Below, in pieces: positions 17,047 through 25,258 of a DNA stretch of 64,000 nt. This DNA is from Bog-257 sp963846715. GTDB taxonomy: Bacteria > Acidobacteriota > Terriglobia > Terriglobales > Acidobacteriaceae. Both the position numbers and the translations under genes were made by a program. Under the pieces are notes generated by a model. That model searched no databases. It had not been told where the DNA came from and saw only the letters and a list, made by a program, of their open reading frames with translations. Numbering within the stretch: position 1 is the stretch's first letter; each line of letters starts with the position of its first letter. Where the stretch lies: contig CAWJXA010000001.1 in assembly GCA_963846715.1 (NCBI GenBank), positions 248,001-312,000 of the forward strand. The letters run 5' to 3'.

Positions 17047-18843
17047 ATGGGCACGATTACAGCTGCAGACAGAGAGGCTCCGAGCAAGTCCAAGCAGATC
17101 GTTGAGATGAATTGGGACCCCATCACCCGGATCGTGGGCAGCTTGGGTATCTTCACGAAGATCGATTTTGCGAACCGGCACGTGGTGGAGTGCCATAGCA
17201 CCTCATCGATCTTTCGCGGTTACAGCCTTTTCATGAAGGGCAAAGACCCGCGCGACGCCCACTTCATCACCAGCCGAATTTGCGGAATATGCGGCGATAA
17301 CCACGCCACCTGCGCAAACTATGCACAGAACATGGCTTTCGGTGTGAAGCCGCCGGCCCTAGGCGAATGGATCGTCAATCTCGGCGAAGCTGCGGAATAT
17401 ATGTTCGACCACAATATCTTTCAGGACAACCTGGTAGGTGTGGACTTCTGCGAGCAGATGGTGAAGGAGACAAACCCCGGTGTCCTGGCCAAAGCGGAGA
17501 AGACCGCGTCGCCGAATTCGAATCTTCACGGATATCGGACCATCGCCGACATCATGCGCGCCCTGAATCCTTTCACCGGGGCATTCTATCGCGAAGCGCT
17601 ACAGATGAGCCGCATGACCCGCGAGATGTTTTGCCTCATGGAAGGCCGTCATGTGCATCCTTCGACGCTCTATCCCGGTGGCGTGGGAACTGTGCCTACC
17701 ATTCAACTGTTCACTGACTACCTCGTCCGGTTGATGAAGTATGTCGAGTTCATGAAAAAAGTCGTGCCATTGCATGACGATCTTTTCGACTTCTTTTATC
17801 AGGCGCTGCCTGGGTACGAGCAGGTTGGTCAGCGGCGAATTCTTCTTGGCTGTTGGGGATCGTTCAACAATCCCGACGTATGCGACTACACCTACAAGAA
17901 CATGACCAACTGGGGGCGGGGCATGTTCGTCACACCGGGCGTCGTGGTTGACGGGAAATTGGTCACGACGGACTTGGTGGACATCAACCTGAATATCCGC
18001 ATTTTGTTGGGAAGTTCCTACTACGACGATTGGGAAGATGGGGAGACGTTCGTGAAGAACGATCCGCTGGGAAATCCCGTCGACAAGAGGCATCCCTGGA
18101 ACCAGACGACCAATCCCAAGCCGCAGAAGCGCGACTTCACCGACAAATACACTTGGGTCATGTCGCCTCGCTGGTATCACAAACCGACCGACGAGTATCT
18201 GGCTCTGGACACTGGCGGCGGGCCCATTGCCCGCTTCTGGGCCACGGCACTTGCGGGACTGGTAGATGTGGGCTACCTCAAGGCTACCGGCAATAGCGTA
18301 AAGATCTATCTGCCTAAGACGACTTCCCTACCTGAGGTGGAGTTGGAGTGGAAGATTCCGAAGTGGAGCAATGCGATTGAACGTGATCGCGCACGCACCT
18401 ACTTCCAGGCTTATGCGGCTGCCGCGGCTCTTCACTTTGTGGAGAAGGCGTTGGGCGAGTTGCACGCCGGCAGAACCAAGACCTGGTCAGATTTCAAAGT
18501 TCCGGAGGAGGCGATTGGCTGCGGCTTCCACGAGGCAGTGCGCGGTGTGCTGTCGCATCACGTTGTGATTCGCGACGGCAAGATTGCCAACTATCATCCA
18601 TACCCTCCGACTCCTTGGAACGCCAATCCGCGCGATGTCTATGGCACTCCGGGCCCGTACGAGGACGCTGTTCAGAACACGCCGATCTTCGAGGAGAATG
18701 GACCGGACAAGTTCAAAGGTATCGACATCATGCGCGCGGTGCGTAGCTTCGACCCCTGCCTGCCGTGTGGTGTCCATATGTACCTAGGAAATGGAAAGGT
18801 CCTGGAGACTCGCCATTCGCCGATGTTCGGTGTGCAGAAGTAG
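17047..18843 (+). CDS. hhyL: [NiFe] hydrogenase large subunit, group 1h-like
   Basis: 598 residues. The L1 motif RICGICGDNHATC (C79, C82) and the L2 motif DPCLPCGVH (C571, C574, His577) supply the four cysteines that hold the NiFe(CN)2CO site. Twenty-one residues follow His577, ending GVQK; in this family a C-terminal peptide is normally removed by a dedicated endopeptidase after the His. No endopeptidase or hypABCDEF maturation gene is in the window, so those lie elsewhere. No export signal, as expected for the small subunit partner. Start ATG has AAGGAG upstream. The physiological role would be scavenging of trace H2 for survival during carbon starvation. Confidence 0.95.
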   Translation: MGTITAADREAPSKSKQIVEMNWDPITRIVGSLGIFTKIDFANRHVVECHSTSSIFRGYSLFMKGKDPRDAHFITSRICGICGDNHATCANYAQNMAFGVKPPALGEWIVNLGEAAEYMFDHNIFQDNLVGVDFCEQMVKETNPGVLAKAEKTASPNSNLHGYRTIADIMRALNPFTGAFYREALQMSRMTREMFCLMEGRHVHPSTLYPGGVGTVPTIQLFTDYLVRLMKYVEFMKKVVPLHDDLFDFFYQALPGYEQVGQRRILLGCWGSFNNPDVCDYTYKNMTNWGRGMFVTPGVVVDGKLVTTDLVDINLNIRILLGSSYYDDWEDGETFVKNDPLGNPVDKRHPWNQTTNPKPQKRDFTDKYTWVMSPRWYHKPTDEYLALDTGGGPIARFWATALAGLVDVGYLKATGNSVKIYLPKTTSLPEVELEWKIPKWSNAIERDRARTYFQAYAAAAALHFVEKALGELHAGRTKTWSDFKVPEEAIGCGFHEAVRGVLSHHVVIRDGKIANYHPYPPTPWNANPRDVYGTPGPYEDAVQNTPIFEENGPDKFKGIDIMRAVRSFDPCLPCGVHMYLGNGKVLETRHSPMFGVQK

Positions 18844-18860
18844 ACACCGAGGTTGCGGCA

Positions 18861-18930
18861 GAGGAGTGAGTCACGCATTTGCGAAACGGGATTTTCGTGC
18901 ACACGCAATTGCAGTCCTCACTCCTCCTTT
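18861..18930 (+). terminator. Hairpin between hhyL and the NifU-like gene (attenuator or processing site)
   Basis: A perfect 10-base inverted repeat, GAGGAGTGAG (18861-18870) and CTCACTCCTC (18917-18926), encloses a smaller stem (CGAAA/TTTCG) and is followed directly by CTTTTAT. This has the form of a factor-independent terminator with an unusually long loop. It sits 17 bases after the hhyL stop and ahead of two small genes that look like part of the same locus. It may act as partial terminator, setting lower expression downstream, or as an RNA-processing or stability element. Confidence 0.5.
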
Positions 18931-18961
18931 TATCAGTGGGCATTATCAAGGGGCAAACTAG

Positions 18962-19570
18962 ATGGCCGATGACAAGGAGCTCCAACAGAAGGTCCAACAA
19001 ATTGGGGGGCTGGTCGCGCAGATCGAGGCTGTCTCCGATCCCGCTCTCCGGAGCGCCGCCCAGCAACTGATGGAGACGCTCATGGAGCTCCATGGCGCCG
19101 CCCTCGACAGGTCTTTGGAGATCATCGTCGGCAATGGTGAGGTGGGCGCCCGGATCATCGACGAAATGGCTCGCGATCCCCTCGTCGGAAGCGTCCTTGT
19201 GCTTCATGGCTTGCACCCGGATGATTTGGAGACCCGGATTACCAAATCGGTAGAGCGCCTTCAGGCCAAACTGCGCCGCGAGGGCAGCCAGGTGGAGTTG
19301 CTGGCTATCGAAGAGGGTTCAGTGAGTTTGAGAGTTACCCCACCCGAGCATTCGTGCGCCTCGACCAGCAAGACGCTCAAGTCGTCGGTGGAAGACGCAA
19401 TTTACAGCGCAGCTCCTGACATTGCTTCGCTTGTCATCGAAGGGTTGGCCGGGAAACCTGCATCGGGCTTTGTGGCGGTGGAGGCGCTTGGCGGTCATCT
19501 GGCTCCGTCCGTCCAACACATCACAGCGTACAACACACAAGGAGAACCTCGTGAGCACGCACATCACTGA
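18962..19570 (+). CDS. NifU-like C-terminal domain protein of the hydrogenase operon
   Basis: 202 residues. Residues 1-55 are predicted to be helical and rich in Gln, Leu and Glu (coiled-coil-like). Residues about 85-165 match the NifU C-terminal fold (DDLETRITKSVERLQAKLR ... EEGSVSLRV ... TLKSSVEDAIYSAAPDI). In canonical NifU/Nfu this domain binds a cluster through CxxC; here the site reads EHSC, with Glu129 in place of the first cysteine and only Cys132 kept. NifU-like genes accompany group 1h hydrogenases in other bacteria. The role could be cluster delivery in a modified form or a structural part of the complex. Its end overlaps the next gene by 20 bases. Confidence 0.75.
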   Translation: MADDKELQQKVQQIGGLVAQIEAVSDPALRSAAQQLMETLMELHGAALDRSLEIIVGNGEVGARIIDEMARDPLVGSVLVLHGLHPDDLETRITKSVERLQAKLRREGSQVELLAIEEGSVSLRVTPPEHSCASTSKTLKSSVEDAIYSAAPDIASLVIEGLAGKPASGFVAVEALGGHLAPSVQHITAYNTQGEPREHAHH

Positions 19571-19766
19571 ACATTCAACGAATGGCCATTCCAGCGATCG
19601 AGAGACTTTGTTCATGTTGAGCGGAATCGCCCTCATGATTTTTGGGGCGGGGTTGGTACTCTCCAATCCCGTGGTCCAAAAGTACCTCGGCAAGGCAGGA
19701 ATCGGAAATCTGGCGCAAGCGGCGCTGCCTGATATTGAGCGTTACATGCGTCTGCGCGCCATGTAG
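19551..19766 (+). CDS. Small one-helix membrane protein of the hydrogenase operon
   Basis: 71 residues from GTG at 19551, which has GGAG at 19541-19544; the gene overlaps the end of the NifU-like gene, so translation is probably coupled. A polar N-terminus (about 22 residues, His/Thr/Ser-rich) precedes one transmembrane helix (LFMLSGIALMIFGAGLVL), and a polar amphipathic C-terminus (VQKYLGKAGIGNLAQAALPDIERYMRLRAM) follows. I do not recognise the family. Because the hydrogenase itself lacks any membrane anchor, an attractive role is to tether the complex to the membrane near the quinone pool; this is inference. Confidence 0.65.
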   Translation: MSTHITEHSTNGHSSDRETLFMLSGIALMIFGAGLVLSNPVVQKYLGKAGIGNLAQAALPDIERYMRLRAM

Positions 19767-19815
19767 CAGGATGGGGCCGCCGCTACACTCTCATTGTTAG
19801 AGGGGACACTTTCGC

Positions 19816-20436
19816 TTGCCTGAAAATACGCCTTTTGTCTTACCCAGCGACTCTGCGCCATCGAACGAACATATGGGTCTTGAAATTATTCGTTACACGC
19901 TCGATACCAATGTCAGCCGCTTCACGGTGCGCGCATTTGCAAGTGGAATGTTGTCGGCCTTTGGTCACAGTCCTACCTTCGCTATTCGCCAATATTCTGG
20001 TGAAGTTCAGTTCAACCCCTCAACTTTGGAGGCGAGCTCATTGCGAATGGTCATACAGTCCGAATCGCTGGAAGTAGCGGACAACATCAGCGACAAAGAT
20101 CGGCGCGACATTGAAGCGCAGATGCGCAATGAAGTGCTCGAAATTGGTAAGTTCCCAGACATTCAGTATGAGTGCTCTCGCGTCACGGTTAACAAAACGG
20201 GCGAAGACCAGTACAGCGTGACTTTGAATGGAGACCTGACTCTGCACGGCGTGACTCGCGGACACTCGGTCACCGGAAAGGTGGCCGTGACGGGTAATAT
20301 GTTGCGGGCCTTTGGGGAGTCCACGTTAAGGCAGTCTGACTACAACATTAAGCTCGTGTCCGCCCTCGGCGGCGGGCTGAAAGTCAAGGACGAGGTGAAA
20401 CTCTCATTCGATCTAGTGGCTCGCAAGCAGGGGTAG
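19816..20436 (+). CDS. YceI-family protein without signal peptide
   Basis: 206 residues; the YceI lipocalin-like barrel covers about 25-204 (YTLDTNVSRFTVRAFASGM, FGHSPTFAIR, GDLTLHGVTR, VSALGGGLKVKDEVKLSFDL). YceI proteins bind isoprenoid or polyisoprenoid lipids, sometimes quinones, and are usually secreted. Here the N-terminus has no hydrophobic signal, so the protein is predicted to be cytoplasmic. I take the TTG at 19816 as start because of GAGGGGAC upstream; ATG at 19873 would also give a complete domain. It lies 49 bases after the small membrane protein and may belong to the hydrogenase operon, perhaps dealing with a quinone; that link is speculative. Confidence 0.8.
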   Translation: MPENTPFVLPSDSAPSNEHMGLEIIRYTLDTNVSRFTVRAFASGMLSAFGHSPTFAIRQYSGEVQFNPSTLEASSLRMVIQSESLEVADNISDKDRRDIEAQMRNEVLEIGKFPDIQYECSRVTVNKTGEDQYSVTLNGDLTLHGVTRGHSVTGKVAVTGNMLRAFGESTLRQSDYNIKLVSALGGGLKVKDEVKLSFDLVARKQG

Positions 20437-20482
20437 CTAGGGTGATCAGATCTCTGGCTTGAAGCTGCGCTTGACTGTCTCC

Positions 20483-20653
20483 TTAGCTCTCCAGTTGCTC
20501 CTGCCCTTTCTTGAGCCGCTCTCTCTCAAGTGCGAGGCGAGTCTCAGCCTGCTTTAGCTTTTCTTTTGCTTTGTCGCGATCTCGCTTTGCCTTCTCGACC
20601 CTCTGTTGAGCGTCTTTGATCACGGCCATCGCCTTCTTGTGTGATTGCAGCAT
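20483..20653 (-). CDS. Small lysine/glutamate-rich coiled-coil protein
   Basis: 56 residues from the ATG at 20653; a longer frame up to 20746 overlaps the end of the efflux channel gene and its extra N-terminus looks non-coding. Almost the whole protein is charged helix with heptad-like spacing (KDAQQRVEKAKRDRDKAKEK, then LKQAETRLALERERLKKGQE), a single-helix or coiled-coil signature. It lies 25 bases downstream of the efflux channel gene on the same strand. Function unknown; the ribosome site is weak, so it may not be translated. Confidence 0.4.
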   Translation of the reverse strand: MLQSHKKAMAVIKDAQQRVEKAKRDRDKAKEKLKQAETRLALERERLKKGQEQLES

Positions 20654-20678
20654 GAATCCTAGTGTAGACCTGTCCGAC

Positions 20679-22109
20679 CTAGGGCGCCGCAATCTGGAAG
20701 CGCAGAACCGACTGTGCAATTCGATATTGATACTTGGCCGCGGCAAACTGGATCTGCGCTTCGGTCTGCTGCAATTGCGCCTGGCTTAACTCGACAATCG
20801 AACTTAACCCGAGGTTGTACCGGGTTTGTGACAAGTCCACCGCCAGGTTGGTTTGATCTACAAATTGCTGCGTGACACTGATGCGACGGTAAGCAGTCAG
20901 CGCATTGAGCCAGCTAGCACGAACATCGTTCGCAATGCGGTCCTTCAAATCGCGGAGTTGCTCTTCGTCGGCCTGCGCTCGCAAGCCTGCCTCACGCGAT
21001 CGAGCCGGGTAAAGGAATCCATTGAAGATTGGCACGTTCACGTTCACGCCCACCGCCCCGTACCAGCTCGTAAAAGGTGAAACTCCCGCGATCGTATTGC
21101 TGTACGGGGTACGTCCCACCACGCCCAAGGCTTCCACGCTGGGCAATAAAAGATCGCGTTCGGCCTTCTGAAAGCGCTGTGCAGCCTGATATTCGTAACT
21201 CTGAGCGGTAATTTCGGGCCGATTGCTGAATGCCTGGTCCACCAGTTGAGTTACGGAATCAGGCGGAGGCTGCAGACCCGATTCGGAGTCCACAAGTTCA
21301 AACTGCTGTTGCGTGGCATAGCCCAGAACCTGGGACAGCACTGACAATGAGGCCTGCTGATTATTTTGCCCGTCGAGCAGCAACAAGTTCGCTTGCGCCA
21401 GGTTGGCGTTCGCGAAACTGACATCGAGCTCCGAGCGTAACTTGTTCTGAAAGAGGGTCGTAATCTGATCTGACACCAGCTGGCGGGCCTTGACGGTCTC
21501 CTCGGCCACTTTCAACAGGGCGACAGTTTGCAGGGCATTATAGAAGGCCTGATCCACCGCCAGCTTAACCTCGTCAGCAGTGGCCAGCGAATTCATGTCG
21601 GCTGCCTTGGCACGCAGAGCTGCGGTGGCAACCAAATTGTTCGTGCGTCCGAAGTCGGTAATCAGTTGCGACAAGGTGAGCCCCCCGGCTGCACGTTCAT
21701 AGACGATCGGATTATTGAGATTGCCGGCCGCTATGCGACTTCCCTGTTCCGGCTTGACCGCTGTCAGGCTCCCGTACAAGTTTGGATAGTAAGCAGCTTT
21801 CTGTTCGCGGGTCGCCTGTTCAGAAGCCAACGCCATCAGGTGGTAAACCGAGATCTGCGGATTGTTCTTCAGCGCCAGGGCCTCCGCGTCTTGCACGGTC
21901 AGACGGCGCACCGCTCCTGAAGCCGGCAACTGCGGGGGCGGCTGGTTCGCGGGAACAGATTGCATTTGCGTAGGCGACGCAGGCGGGGAGCCGGGTGATG
22001 ACTGCTGCGCACCTACAGGCGCCGCCGGAGCAGGCGAACCACTTTGTGCCAGGAGAGAAAAACTGCCAAACATCACAAAAACGACAAGCTGGAGAATCTT
22101 GCGTCTCAA
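20679..22109 (-). CDS. Outer membrane efflux protein (TolC/OMF family)
   Basis: 476 residues from the TTG at 22109, seven bases after AGGAGG and overlapping the stop of the RND pump gene (TTGA). The start RRKILQLVVFVMFGSFSLLAQ is a signal peptide. A proline/serine-rich linker (about 22-65) comes before two OEP repeats with the long helices typical of TolC-type channels, for example TVQDAEALALKNNPQISVYH, YNLGLSSIVELSQAQL and the final ALTAYRRISVTQQFVDQTN region. It would form the outer-membrane duct of the tripartite pump encoded by the two genes upstream in the operon. Confidence 0.9.
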   Translation of the reverse strand: MRRKILQLVVFVMFGSFSLLAQSGSPAPAAPVGAQQSSPGSPPASPTQMQSVPANQPPPQLPASGAVRRLTVQDAEALALKNNPQISVYHLMALASEQATREQKAAYYPNLYGSLTAVKPEQGSRIAAGNLNNPIVYERAAGGLTLSQLITDFGRTNNLVATAALRAKAADMNSLATADEVKLAVDQAFYNALQTVALLKVAEETVKARQLVSDQITTLFQNKLRSELDVSFANANLAQANLLLLDGQNNQQASLSVLSQVLGYATQQQFELVDSESGLQPPPDSVTQLVDQAFSNRPEITAQSYEYQAAQRFQKAERDLLLPSVEALGVVGRTPYSNTIAGVSPFTSWYGAVGVNVNVPIFNGFLYPARSREAGLRAQADEEQLRDLKDRIANDVRASWLNALTAYRRISVTQQFVDQTNLAVDLSQTRYNLGLSSIVELSQAQLQQTEAQIQFAAAKYQYRIAQSVLRFQIAAP

Positions 22110-25100
22110 GCCTGCACCTCCTGACCTGGCTGCGCCTCTTCTTTGCGATGGATCAGCAAATAGGCCGCGGGAACGATGAACACCGTAAGCACCACGGAGA
22201 CCAGCAGGCCGCCGATGATGGAGCGCGCCAAGGGTGCATACTGCTCGCTTCCCGCTTCCAGGGCCAAGGCCATGGGAACAAGGCCCAGCAAAGTAGCCAA
22301 CGAGGTCATCAGGATGGGGCGCAGACGCACGCGGCAAGCTAAAGCAACCGCCTCGCGGATCGGCATCCCCCCCTCCCGGTACATGCGGGTCACGTCCACA
22401 ATCAGAATGCTGTTTGACACGACGATACCGGTCATCATGAGCACTCCCATCAACGACATAACATTCAGGGTGGTACCGGTAATCAGAAGGAAAAGGATCA
22501 CACCGGTGATGCCGGACGGTATGGCCAGCAGGATGATGAAAGGATCGATGAAGGAGGCGAACTGCGCCATCAGGATCAGGTAAACCAGGACAATGGCGAG
22601 CAGAAGTCCGACACCGAAACTGAGGAATGACTGATGCATGGCCTTTACCGATCCGCGCATCTCCACGCGCGTGTTGGGCGGCAGCTTGGTATTGTCAATG
22701 ATCTTCTGCACCTGACCGGAAAGCGTTCCCAGGTCCTCCCCTTTTGGCGACACATAGACGTCGATCTTGCGGAAGAGCTGATAGTGGTCGACTTCGGTTG
22801 GCGTGTTGATCATCTTGATGTCGGCCACGTTCTCCAGCATGGTGGTGCTGCTGTTGTCTTTGGCGTGAAGCGGAATCTGTTTGAAATCTTCCATCGTCAT
22901 GGAATCGAGCTGATGAGTGTTGTACTGCACGGTGAGAAAGTAGTTGTTTCCGCTGTGCGGATCAACCCAATAACTGGGAGCGATCATGCCGTTTGAGGTC
23001 AGGGCTGTCACCACGTTATTGACCACGTCGGTAGCCGTGAGTCCGAGGCGCGCCGCCATTTCACGCCGCACGTTAAGTTCGATCCCCGGGTAGTCCAGGT
23101 CCTGCGGGATCAGTACGTCGCTCACGTCATTGAGTTGGCGCACCTTCGCGGCCATCTCACTCGCGGCAGCGTAGGCGCTGTGCTGGTCGTTGCCGCTCAC
23201 CTGGATGTCAATGGGCGCAGGCATGCCCATGTTGACCACCGAATCCACCAGGCCGCCGGTTTGGAAGTACGTCGATAGCTCAGGCAGATCAGAATCCAGT
23301 TTTCGGCGCACGCGATCCATGTAGACGAAAGTACTGAGCTTATGGTCTTCGTGGAGGCTCACCTGCACGAAAGCCGTATGCTGCGCGGAGTTACTGGTGT
23401 AAATGGCGGAAAGATCCGGGGTCATTCCAATGTTGGAAACGATCATCTGCAAATCGTCTTTGTCTACGACGTCGCGGATATCGTCCTCCACCCGAGCGAC
23501 ATACCGGTTGGTCATTTCCAGGCGGGATCCAGTTGGAGCCTTCACATTGATTACGAACTGGCCAGGGTCGGTACGAGGAAAGAAAGCGACGCCCAGCAAC
23601 GGGAAGAACGCCAAGCTCACTACAAAGCTCCCCATGATGAGAGCCACAGTGAGGACCGGGCGGCCCAATGCCTTATCCACCAGCGCATCATATTTGCCCA
23701 GCATGCGATTGTAGTGATGGTTGAAGCCGGCGACGAACCTTCCAAACACTGACTTAGTGCTCTGGTGCCCTCCATGGCCATGCGCCATCTTGATGAACTT
23801 GGCGCAGAACAAAGGCACAACGGTCATTGCCACCAGGTATGAGGCAGCCAAGGCCAGCACAACTCCGAGCGCCAGCGCCGTAAATAAGTACTTGCTGACG
23901 CCGTACAGAAAGACAACAGGGAAGAAAACGATCGCGGTGGTGAAGGTGGCAGCCAGCACAGCCAGCTGGACCTCCTGACCGCCCCGCTCGGCTGCCGTGA
24001 CCGCATCCTCGCCCTCTTCCATGTGGCGGAAGATGTTTTCCAACACGACCACGGAGTTGTCAATCAGTCGGGACAGCACCAGGGCCAGTCCACCGAGGAC
24101 CATGGTATTGATGGTCCCGCCGAAAACGTTCAAGAGAAGGAAGGCGGCCAGGCAAGAGACTGGAATGGAGATCAAGACCGAGAGAGTGCCCCGCATCGAG
24201 CCCAGGAAGATCAGGATCATCACTGCGGTAAGCACCAATCCGATCCCGCCTTCGCGGAGCACATTGGACACTGCGGTCTTGACGTATTGCGATTGGTCGA
24301 AGACCACATTGGTTTTCAGAGAGGGCGGGATATCCAACAGATGCTTAACCCGTTCGCGCACTCCGTCCACGATCTGGATGGTGTTGCTGTTGCCGCCCTG
24401 CTTAAGGATGGGCAGGTACACCGACTTCTGGCCGTCGACGCGGACGATGTTGTATTGAATGGCAGAGGAGTCCTCGGCGTGGCCAATATCCCCAAACCGA
24501 AGCACGCCGTTGCCGATCGCCTTGAGAGGCACATCATTCATCTGCGAGACATTGGGCAATTGGCTGTTGCTGTAAATGTTGTAGTCTTTGGGGCCGATGC
24601 GTACATCGCCGGCGGGCAGGATCTTGTTGGAGTTGTTGATGACATTGACCACGTCCATCGGGCTCATCTGCGCCGCTTCCAGCTTCACTGGATCGACATA
24701 AAACTGGATCTGACGATACTTGCCGCCATAAGGCTGTGGGACCGACGCGCCCGGCACATTCGCGATCTGGTTGCGAACCGTGAACTGCCCCTCGTCATGC
24801 AGATCGGTCTCGTTGAGTCCCTCACCCTTCAAGGTCACCAGGCATACGGGCAAACTCGACGCATCCATCTTCAGCACGACCGGGGGCAATGTTCCTTGCG
24901 GCAGTCGCCGCAGGTCTGCCATTGCCAGGTTGGCGATCTCACTGGCAGCGGCATCCGGGTCCGTGCCGGGCTGGAAATACACCCTGATCAGGCTGACGCC
25001 GGTCAAAGAGCGCGATTCGATGTGGTCGATATTGCTTCCAAGAGTGAAGAAGCGCTCAAAGGTGTCGGTGATGTTGGCTTCGACCTGCTGTGGAGGCATA

Positions 25101-25252
25101 CCGCCATAAAAGGTGGCCACCACCACCACCGGAATGTCGATGGGAGGAAAAAGATCGACGGGCATGCGGGCGACGGTGGTAACACCAACCACGATGATCG
25201 CGAGGCATAACATGAGAACGAAGAATGGATACCTGATTGCAAAACTAGGCAT
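22106..25252 (-). CDS. RND-family efflux pump permease
   Basis: 1048 residues, the AcrB/MexB length. A first membrane helix (YPFFVLMLCLAIIVVGVTTV) is followed by a large periplasmic porter domain, a block of helices around 335-490, a second porter domain and a final helix block ending in a QPGQEVQA tail. The helix-4 proton-relay motif reads LIDNSVVVLEN: Asp398 is kept but the second acidic residue of AcrB (D407-D408) is Asn399. It would pump hydrophobic or amphiphilic compounds outward using the proton gradient. Substrate unknown. It begins six bases after the adaptor gene ends, with GGAGTG as ribosome site. Confidence 0.92.
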   Translation of the reverse strand: MPSFAIRYPFFVLMLCLAIIVVGVTTVARMPVDLFPPIDIPVVVVATFYGGMPPQQVEANITDTFERFFTLGSNIDHIESRSLTGVSLIRVYFQPGTDPDAAASEIANLAMADLRRLPQGTLPPVVLKMDASSLPVCLVTLKGEGLNETDLHDEGQFTVRNQIANVPGASVPQPYGGKYRQIQFYVDPVKLEAAQMSPMDVVNVINNSNKILPAGDVRIGPKDYNIYSNSQLPNVSQMNDVPLKAIGNGVLRFGDIGHAEDSSAIQYNIVRVDGQKSVYLPILKQGGNSNTIQIVDGVRERVKHLLDIPPSLKTNVVFDQSQYVKTAVSNVLREGGIGLVLTAVMILIFLGSMRGTLSVLISIPVSCLAAFLLLNVFGGTINTMVLGGLALVLSRLIDNSVVVLENIFRHMEEGEDAVTAAERGGQEVQLAVLAATFTTAIVFFPVVFLYGVSKYLFTALALGVVLALAASYLVAMTVVPLFCAKFIKMAHGHGGHQSTKSVFGRFVAGFNHHYNRMLGKYDALVDKALGRPVLTVALIMGSFVVSLAFFPLLGVAFFPRTDPGQFVINVKAPTGSRLEMTNRYVARVEDDIRDVVDKDDLQMIVSNIGMTPDLSAIYTSNSAQHTAFVQVSLHEDHKLSTFVYMDRVRRKLDSDLPELSTYFQTGGLVDSVVNMGMPAPIDIQVSGNDQHSAYAAASEMAAKVRQLNDVSDVLIPQDLDYPGIELNVRREMAARLGLTATDVVNNVVTALTSNGMIAPSYWVDPHSGNNYFLTVQYNTHQLDSMTMEDFKQIPLHAKDNSSTTMLENVADIKMINTPTEVDHYQLFRKIDVYVSPKGEDLGTLSGQVQKIIDNTKLPPNTRVEMRGSVKAMHQSFLSFGVGLLLAIVLVYLILMAQFASFIDPFIILLAIPSGITGVILFLLITGTTLNVMSLMGVLMMTGIVVSNSILIVDVTRMYREGGMPIREAVALACRVRLRPILMTSLATLLGLVPMALALEAGSEQYAPLARSIIGGLLVSVVLTVFIVPAAYLLIHRKEEAQPGQEVQA

Positions 25253-25258
25253 TGGCTA

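Noticed and set aside
19422..19550. Longer 114-residue version of the small hydrogenase-operon membrane protein
   Set aside because: The extra N-terminus overlaps the NifU-like gene out of frame and is Trp/Arg-rich non-coding-like sequence; the GTG at 19551 has a good ribosome site.
20654..20746. N-terminal extension of the small coiled-coil protein
   Set aside because: It overlaps the end of the efflux channel gene and shows no coding character compared with the helical remainder.
24023..25210. Open plus-strand frame of 395 codons opposite the RND permease
   Set aside because: Entirely within a conserved gene on the minus strand; composition (many Asp, His, Arg, Gln) is that of a reverse frame.
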